64,000 nucleotides of DNA, taken from Prevotellaceae bacterium KH2P17 (lineage in GTDB: Bacteria > Bacteroidota > Bacteroidia > Bacteroidales > Bacteroidaceae). How positions within the stretch are numbered: position 1 is the first letter of the stretch; each line of letters starts with the position of its first letter. The DNA is taken from the NCBI GenBank assembly GCA_900199655.1, contig FZRE01000008.1, positions 1 to 64,000 of the forward strand, written 5' to 3'. The notes beneath the pieces are model-generated. The model saw only the letters and a program-made list of their open reading frames with translations, made no database searches and had not been told where the DNA came from. This document shows, one piece after another, positions 62,571 to 64,000 of the stretch. The position numbers and the translations under genes are program-made.

Positions 62571-64000
62571 TTATTGCCTGATGACGACGAGTTTCTTGGC
62601 TTTTGAAGCTTTTTTGCTGCCGTCGCTGCCCACACGTACACGGTAGAGATAAACGCCCGTAGTGAGGCGTCGACCGCCGTCTACGGTCAGGTCCCAGCTA
62701 ACAGTATAGGCGCCGTCGGTGGGCACTCCGCTCTCTGAATGGGTCCAGATGTGGCGGCCGCTGACGTCAAAGATGTCGATGTCTACATCCATCAGACTGC
62801 CCGTGCGGTCGTGGTTGATGATGAAAGTGGTGCTGCTGCGGGCCGGATTCTCGGTCACGTCGACGCTGAAGAGGTTGGGTTCGAGCCCCTGCACCACGTT
62901 GAACGTGAGCTCGGCCACGGCTGAATTGTTCTTCACATCCCATGCCCGGAACTGCAGCTTGTGGCGGCCGGGTGCCAGCGGAGGCAGGTTGTACCAGGTG
63001 GAACCGGAGGTGTAGCTGCCGAAGTCGTAGCTGAAGTGGTCGTTGAGCACGTAGGTTGTTGCCATTTCTCCGTCAATGCAGAGCTGCAGGTCGTGGCCAA
63101 TGCCGTTGCCGGTGGTGTTCACGCCGTCCTCATCCGTTATCTTGGCAACGAAGTAGGGGGTAGTGTTTACGTTGCCGCCGTTGGCAAACGAGGGCGAGTT
63201 AAGGTAGCAGTAGATGGACGGACCGATGGAGTCGTTGGCCAGAATGCCGCCACCGGCGATGGTGAAGTTGGCGAACGAGCCGTGTGCCGATTGCAAGTGG
63301 TCGGCGCTCACGGCATGAAGATTGATGAGTCCGGTGCCGCCCGAGTAGCTGATGTCGCGCGGAACGGCGAACGAGAAGGCAAACCGGCCGTTGCTGATGC
63401 TGTCGGTTCCGTTGAACAAAGTCTTGGTCCGGTCGTAGAACTCGAAAGCATCGTCGGTCTCGGAGGTGTCGTTGCGCTTGCACACAATGCGCTCCTCGGC
63501 ATCGCGAACGGTAGCCGTCACCACGCCGCTGAAGTCGTTGGCGCCCTCAATATGCCCTTCCACCTTCACCACGGAGCCTGCCTTGAGCGTGCTGACCTGC
63601 GTGGCAGGGGCGCCGTTTACGGCATCTACCACCACTTCGAGTGCCGGCAGGTGGAGTGCGAGGGCCGGGTCGCCGAGCAGCGAGTATTGCAGTTTGTTGG
63701 TTGTATTGTCGAGTCGGGAGGTCAGCAGCTCGTTCTTGGCCATGCGCTGGGCCTCGCCCAAGGTCATTGCCTGGCCGCCCGGGCGGCTCAGCACATAGCG
63801 CAGATAGGCCATGTTGATGAGCTTGTTGTAGTACGCATATACCGTGCGGGTGGTGCCGAACATGGCAACGGCGCCGCCCTTGGGGTTGAGTACGGCCGCC
63901 TCACCTATGGTTGCAGCGGTTCCGTCGAATGGCATGATGTCGCAGGAGGCCGTTATCCACAGTGGCAGATTGGTGTTGGAGAACTGCTGGAAGTCGCTCA
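62571..64000 (-). CDS. porU: Type IX secretion C-terminal signal peptidase PorU (5' end missing)
   Basis: This 476-codon stretch runs in from the right edge of the window. The frame continues past the ATG at 63935 to the edge, adding QFSNTNLPLWITASCDIM. The Cys in TASCD is the expected catalytic Cys of the C25 gingipain-like fold. After the peptidase end come Ig-like domains and a type-A CTD (about the last 85 residues, with ending KKASKAKKLVVIRQ). PorU removes the CTD signal of secreted proteins and attaches them to A-LPS. Confidence 0.93.
   Translation of the reverse strand, partial: SDFQQFSNTNLPLWITASCDIMPFDGTAATIGEAAVLNPKGGAVAMFGTTRTVYAYYNKLINMAYLRYVLSRPGGQAMTLGEAQRMAKNELLTSRLDNTTNKLQYSLLGDPALALHLPALEVVVDAVNGAPATQVSTLKAGSVVKVEGHIEGANDFSGVVTATVRDAEERIVCKRNDTSETDDAFEFYDRTKTLFNGTDSISNGRFAFSFAVPRDISYSGGTGLINLHAVSADHLQSAHGSFANFTIAGGGILANDSIGPSIYCYLNSPSFANGGNVNTTPYFVAKITDEDGVNTTGNGIGHDLQLCIDGEMATTYVLNDHFSYDFGSYTSGSTWYNLPPLAPGRHKLQFRAWDVKNNSAVAELTFNVVQGLEPNLFSVDVTENPARSSTTFIINHDRTGSLMDVDIDIFDVSGRHIWTHSESGVPTDGAYTVSWDLTVDGGRRLTTGVYLYRVRVGSDGSKKASKAKKLVVIRQ

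Overview
The window looks like chromosomal DNA of a GC-rich member of the Bacteroidales, most likely Prevotellaceae. The evidence is the recurrent TAnnTTTG promoter element (Bacteroidetes -7 box) upstream of many genes, genes for type IX secretion (PorU, PorV), a DUF4290 protein, type III glutamine synthetase, a TonB-dependent receptor with a CarboxypepD-like N-terminal domain, and exported GH2 and GH3 enzymes. The assignment is inferred from gene content, not from a database match.

Layout. 1-2550 is an accessory patch: the end of a transposase, a serine recombinase, a 145-bp inverted repeat around that recombinase, and tRNA-Leu(CAA). 2.7-6.1 kb carries a mannose-1-phosphate guanylyltransferase, a lipoprotein, a HIT protein and GreA. 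6.2-7.4 kb is non-coding and full of repeats. 7.5-13.7 kb has an exported GH2 beta-galactosidase facing a TonB receptor that is paired with a small His/Cys-rich protein. 14.1-30 kb is one neighbourhood: a minus-strand operon (sigma-54 response regulator, histidine kinase, B12/radical SAM protein) diverging from a plus-strand cluster (TolC-like, HlyD-like, three FtsX/MacB-type permeases, one ATPase). A candidate sigma-54 promoter and two phased upstream dyads lie in front of that cluster.

30.2-39.3 kb covers nitrogen and C4-dicarboxylate metabolism: glutamine synthetase III, then Dcu transporter, asparaginase, porin and aspartase, which together turn asparagine into fumarate, then a BASS-type transporter. 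39.7-42.1 kb is a GH3 enzyme. 42.2-48.0 kb is a six-gene minus-strand housekeeping operon (tsaB, DUF4290, murA, rimM, dxr, rseP), diverging from yicC, a DUF559 gene, gmk and nadD. 52.0-60.6 kb is a tightly overlapping envelope operon: phosphoethanolamine-transferase-like protein, two acyltransferases, a UbiA-type phosphoribosyltransferase-like protein, a HAD phosphatase, GtrA and two paralogous polytopic proteins. It resembles a polyprenyl-phosphoryl-pentose pathway. 60.8-64.0 kb has ispF, porV and the 3' part of porU.

The most unusual content is intergenic. Two dispersed families of palindrome arrays (five loci each) repeat with an exact 22-bp period. Three other tandem repeats have periods of 44, 66 and 88 bp. 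A GC-rich palindrome repeatedly starts within two bases of stop codons. Five 88-bp repeats each carry the same start codon, and the last one supplies the only visible start of guanylate kinase.
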